From positions 1-64,000 of the forward strand of contig NZ_WEGJ01000008.1 in assembly GCF_009604385.1 (NCBI RefSeq): 64,000 nt of DNA. The letters run 5' to 3'. Below the pieces are notes generated by a model. It searched no databases, was not told the DNA's origin, and worked only from the letters and a program-made list of their open reading frames with translations. Position 1 is the stretch's first letter, and every line of letters begins with the position of its first letter. Made by a program: the position numbers and the translations under genes. Below, in pieces: positions 62,991-64,000 of the stretch. The DNA comes from Streptomyces smaragdinus (lineage in GTDB: Bacteria > Actinomycetota > Actinomycetes > Streptomycetales > Streptomycetaceae).

Positions 62991-64000
62991 ATGCGAGGAC
63001 TGACGGCGGGAGCCGTCGCGGGCGCGATCCTGCTGCTGACCGCCGCACCGCCGGCCACCGCTTCCGTACGCACCCAGCAACCCGACTACGACAACAGCGG
63101 CCTGATCATGGTGCTGGACTCCTCCGGCTCCATGCGCGACGACGACGGCAGCGGCGGTACGCGCATCGACGCCGCCCGCACCGCCGTCGGCAACGTCGTG
63201 GACAGCCTGCCCGACGGCTACCCCACCGGTCTGCGCGTCTACGGCGCCGACAAGACGCGCGGCTGCACCGACACCCGGCTCGTCCAGCCCGTCCGGCCCC
63301 TGGACCGCGACGGCGTCAAGGCGGCCGTGGCGGCCGTACGGCCCAAGGGGGATACCCCCATCGGCTACGCGCTGCGCCAGGCGGCCGAGGACCTGCCCGC
63401 GACCGCCCCGGGGGCGCTGGGGCACCGGTCGATCCTGCTGATCTCCGACGGCGAGGACAACTGCGGCGCCCCGGAGCCCTGCGAAGTCGCCGCGGAGCTG
63501 GGCAAGAAGGGGATCGACCTGCGGATCGACACCATCGGCTTCCAGGTGAAGGGCAGGGCCCGCGCCCAGCTCGAGTGCGTCGCCGAGGCCGGCCACGGCT
63601 CGTACTACGACGCTCCCGACGCCGACGCGCTGGGCCGCCAGCTGGAGCGCGCCGGACGCCTCTCCGCCCACGGCTACCGCTTCAAGGGCGCCCCCGTCGA
63701 CGGCGGGCCGACGGCCGAAGACGCCGCGGAGCTGAGCCGGCCGGGGCAGTTCCTGGACAGCATCGGACCCGGCGAGACCAAGTGGTACGCCGCCACCCTC
63801 GACGCCTCCTCCGCCGCCGACTTCGGCGTCACGGCCGTCCCGCAGCCCGGGGTCGCGGTGAAGTACGGCGACGGGATCGACCTGCGGCTCACCGCCACCG
63901 ACACGTACACCTCCCAGTGCGACGCGCAGAGCGACGACCAGCGCCAGGAGGAGGGCGCCCACGTCCTCACCAACGCCGTCAGCCGGGTGCCCAGCTCCGA
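62991..64000 (+). CDS. Secreted von Willebrand factor A domain protein, 3' part cut by window edge
   Basis: The frame starts with ATG at 62991 and is open to base 64000 (336 codons seen). A signal peptide (MRGLTAGAVAGAILLLTAAPPATAS) leads into a VWA domain with the MIDAS motif DSSGSM, the Thr loop PKGDTPIGYAL, and LLISDGEDNC. Cysteine pairs fit an exported protein. Residues after about 225 begin another beta-rich domain (FLDSIGPGETKWYAATLDAS). It probably has a C-terminal anchor outside the window. The role is unknown; it may bind envelope or extracellular protein. Confidence 0.88.
   Translation, partial: MRGLTAGAVAGAILLLTAAPPATASVRTQQPDYDNSGLIMVLDSSGSMRDDDGSGGTRIDAARTAVGNVVDSLPDGYPTGLRVYGADKTRGCTDTRLVQPVRPLDRDGVKAAVAAVRPKGDTPIGYALRQAAEDLPATAPGALGHRSILLISDGEDNCGAPEPCEVAAELGKKGIDLRIDTIGFQVKGRARAQLECVAEAGHGSYYDAPDADALGRQLERAGRLSAHGYRFKGAPVDGGPTAEDAAELSRPGQFLDSIGPGETKWYAATLDASSAADFGVTAVPQPGVAVKYGDGIDLRLTATDTYTSQCDAQSDDQRQEEGAHVLTNAVSRVPSS

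Overview
The window is a piece of a high-GC actinobacterial chromosome, almost certainly Streptomyces, centred on the replication origin. The evidence is the gene order rpmH-dnaA-dnaN-gnd-recF-dciA-gyrB-gyrA, the trxBA / parAB / rsmG / jag / yidC / rnpA block beside it, seven copies of the 14-bp parS palindrome (GTTTCACGTGAAAC), a SigR-type promoter before trxB, very G/C-rich third codon positions and frequent GTG starts. No insertion sequence, prophage, CRISPR array, rRNA or broken gene was seen; the only RNA gene found is one tRNA-Ile.

Region by region: (1) 1-11.4 kb is an accessory-type stretch: a two-component system cut by the window edge, a divergent three-gene ABC exporter operon whose first permease carries a large inserted jelly-roll-like domain, a WYL regulator, a methyltransferase/HAD pair, two tandem related GNAT acetyltransferases, a MerR-thioredoxin pair, a VanX-like dipeptidase and an Mrr-like nuclease homologue with an altered active site. 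(2) 11.4-21 kb: dnaB, a MATE exporter, a translationally coupled four-gene cassette of unknown pathway (PaaK-like adenylating enzyme, small alpha/beta-barrel-like protein, GNAT, nitroreductase-like) and the rpsF-ssb-rpsR-rplI operon. (3) 21-33 kb: cell-wall and lipid genes (FemX-like, alanine-racemase-like, GT87-like, a class A PBP, PadR regulator, inositol-1-phosphate synthase, MFS transporter, CCA-adding enzyme). (4) 33-43 kb, rightward: secreted/membrane DUF6049-like protein, MurJ, a pseudokinase with an external domain, SigM and its anti-sigma factor, then trxB-trxA. (5) 43-49.7 kb, leftward: GNAT, parB-parA, rsmG, jag, yidC, yidD, rnpA, rpmH. (6) 49.7-64 kb, rightward: dnaA, oriC (about 51.9-52.6 kb), dnaN, gnd, recF, dciA, gyrB, gyrA, a DUF3566 membrane protein, tRNA-Ile(GAT), a 44-residue DLW-39-type protein, and a truncated secreted VWA-domain protein.

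How it fits together: DnaA binds the box array between dnaA and dnaN. Next to dnaN lies a CTA-repeat tract matching the DnaA-trio unwinding element. DnaB, DciA, SSB, DnaN, RecF and gyrase are all encoded here. ParA/ParB and seven parS sites organise the newly copied origins. Three parS copies lie inside the anti-sigma gene and one inside parA, where they are translated as Val-Ser-Arg-Glu-Thr. Envelope genes (FemX, PBP, MurJ and its pseudokinase, YidC) and the thioredoxin system fill the rest of the core. The most unusual points are the DnaA-trio, the parS triplet, the four-gene PaaK-like cassette with its palindromic operator, the substituted Mrr-like protein, the receiver domain that departs from the family pattern, and the ABC permease with an external domain.
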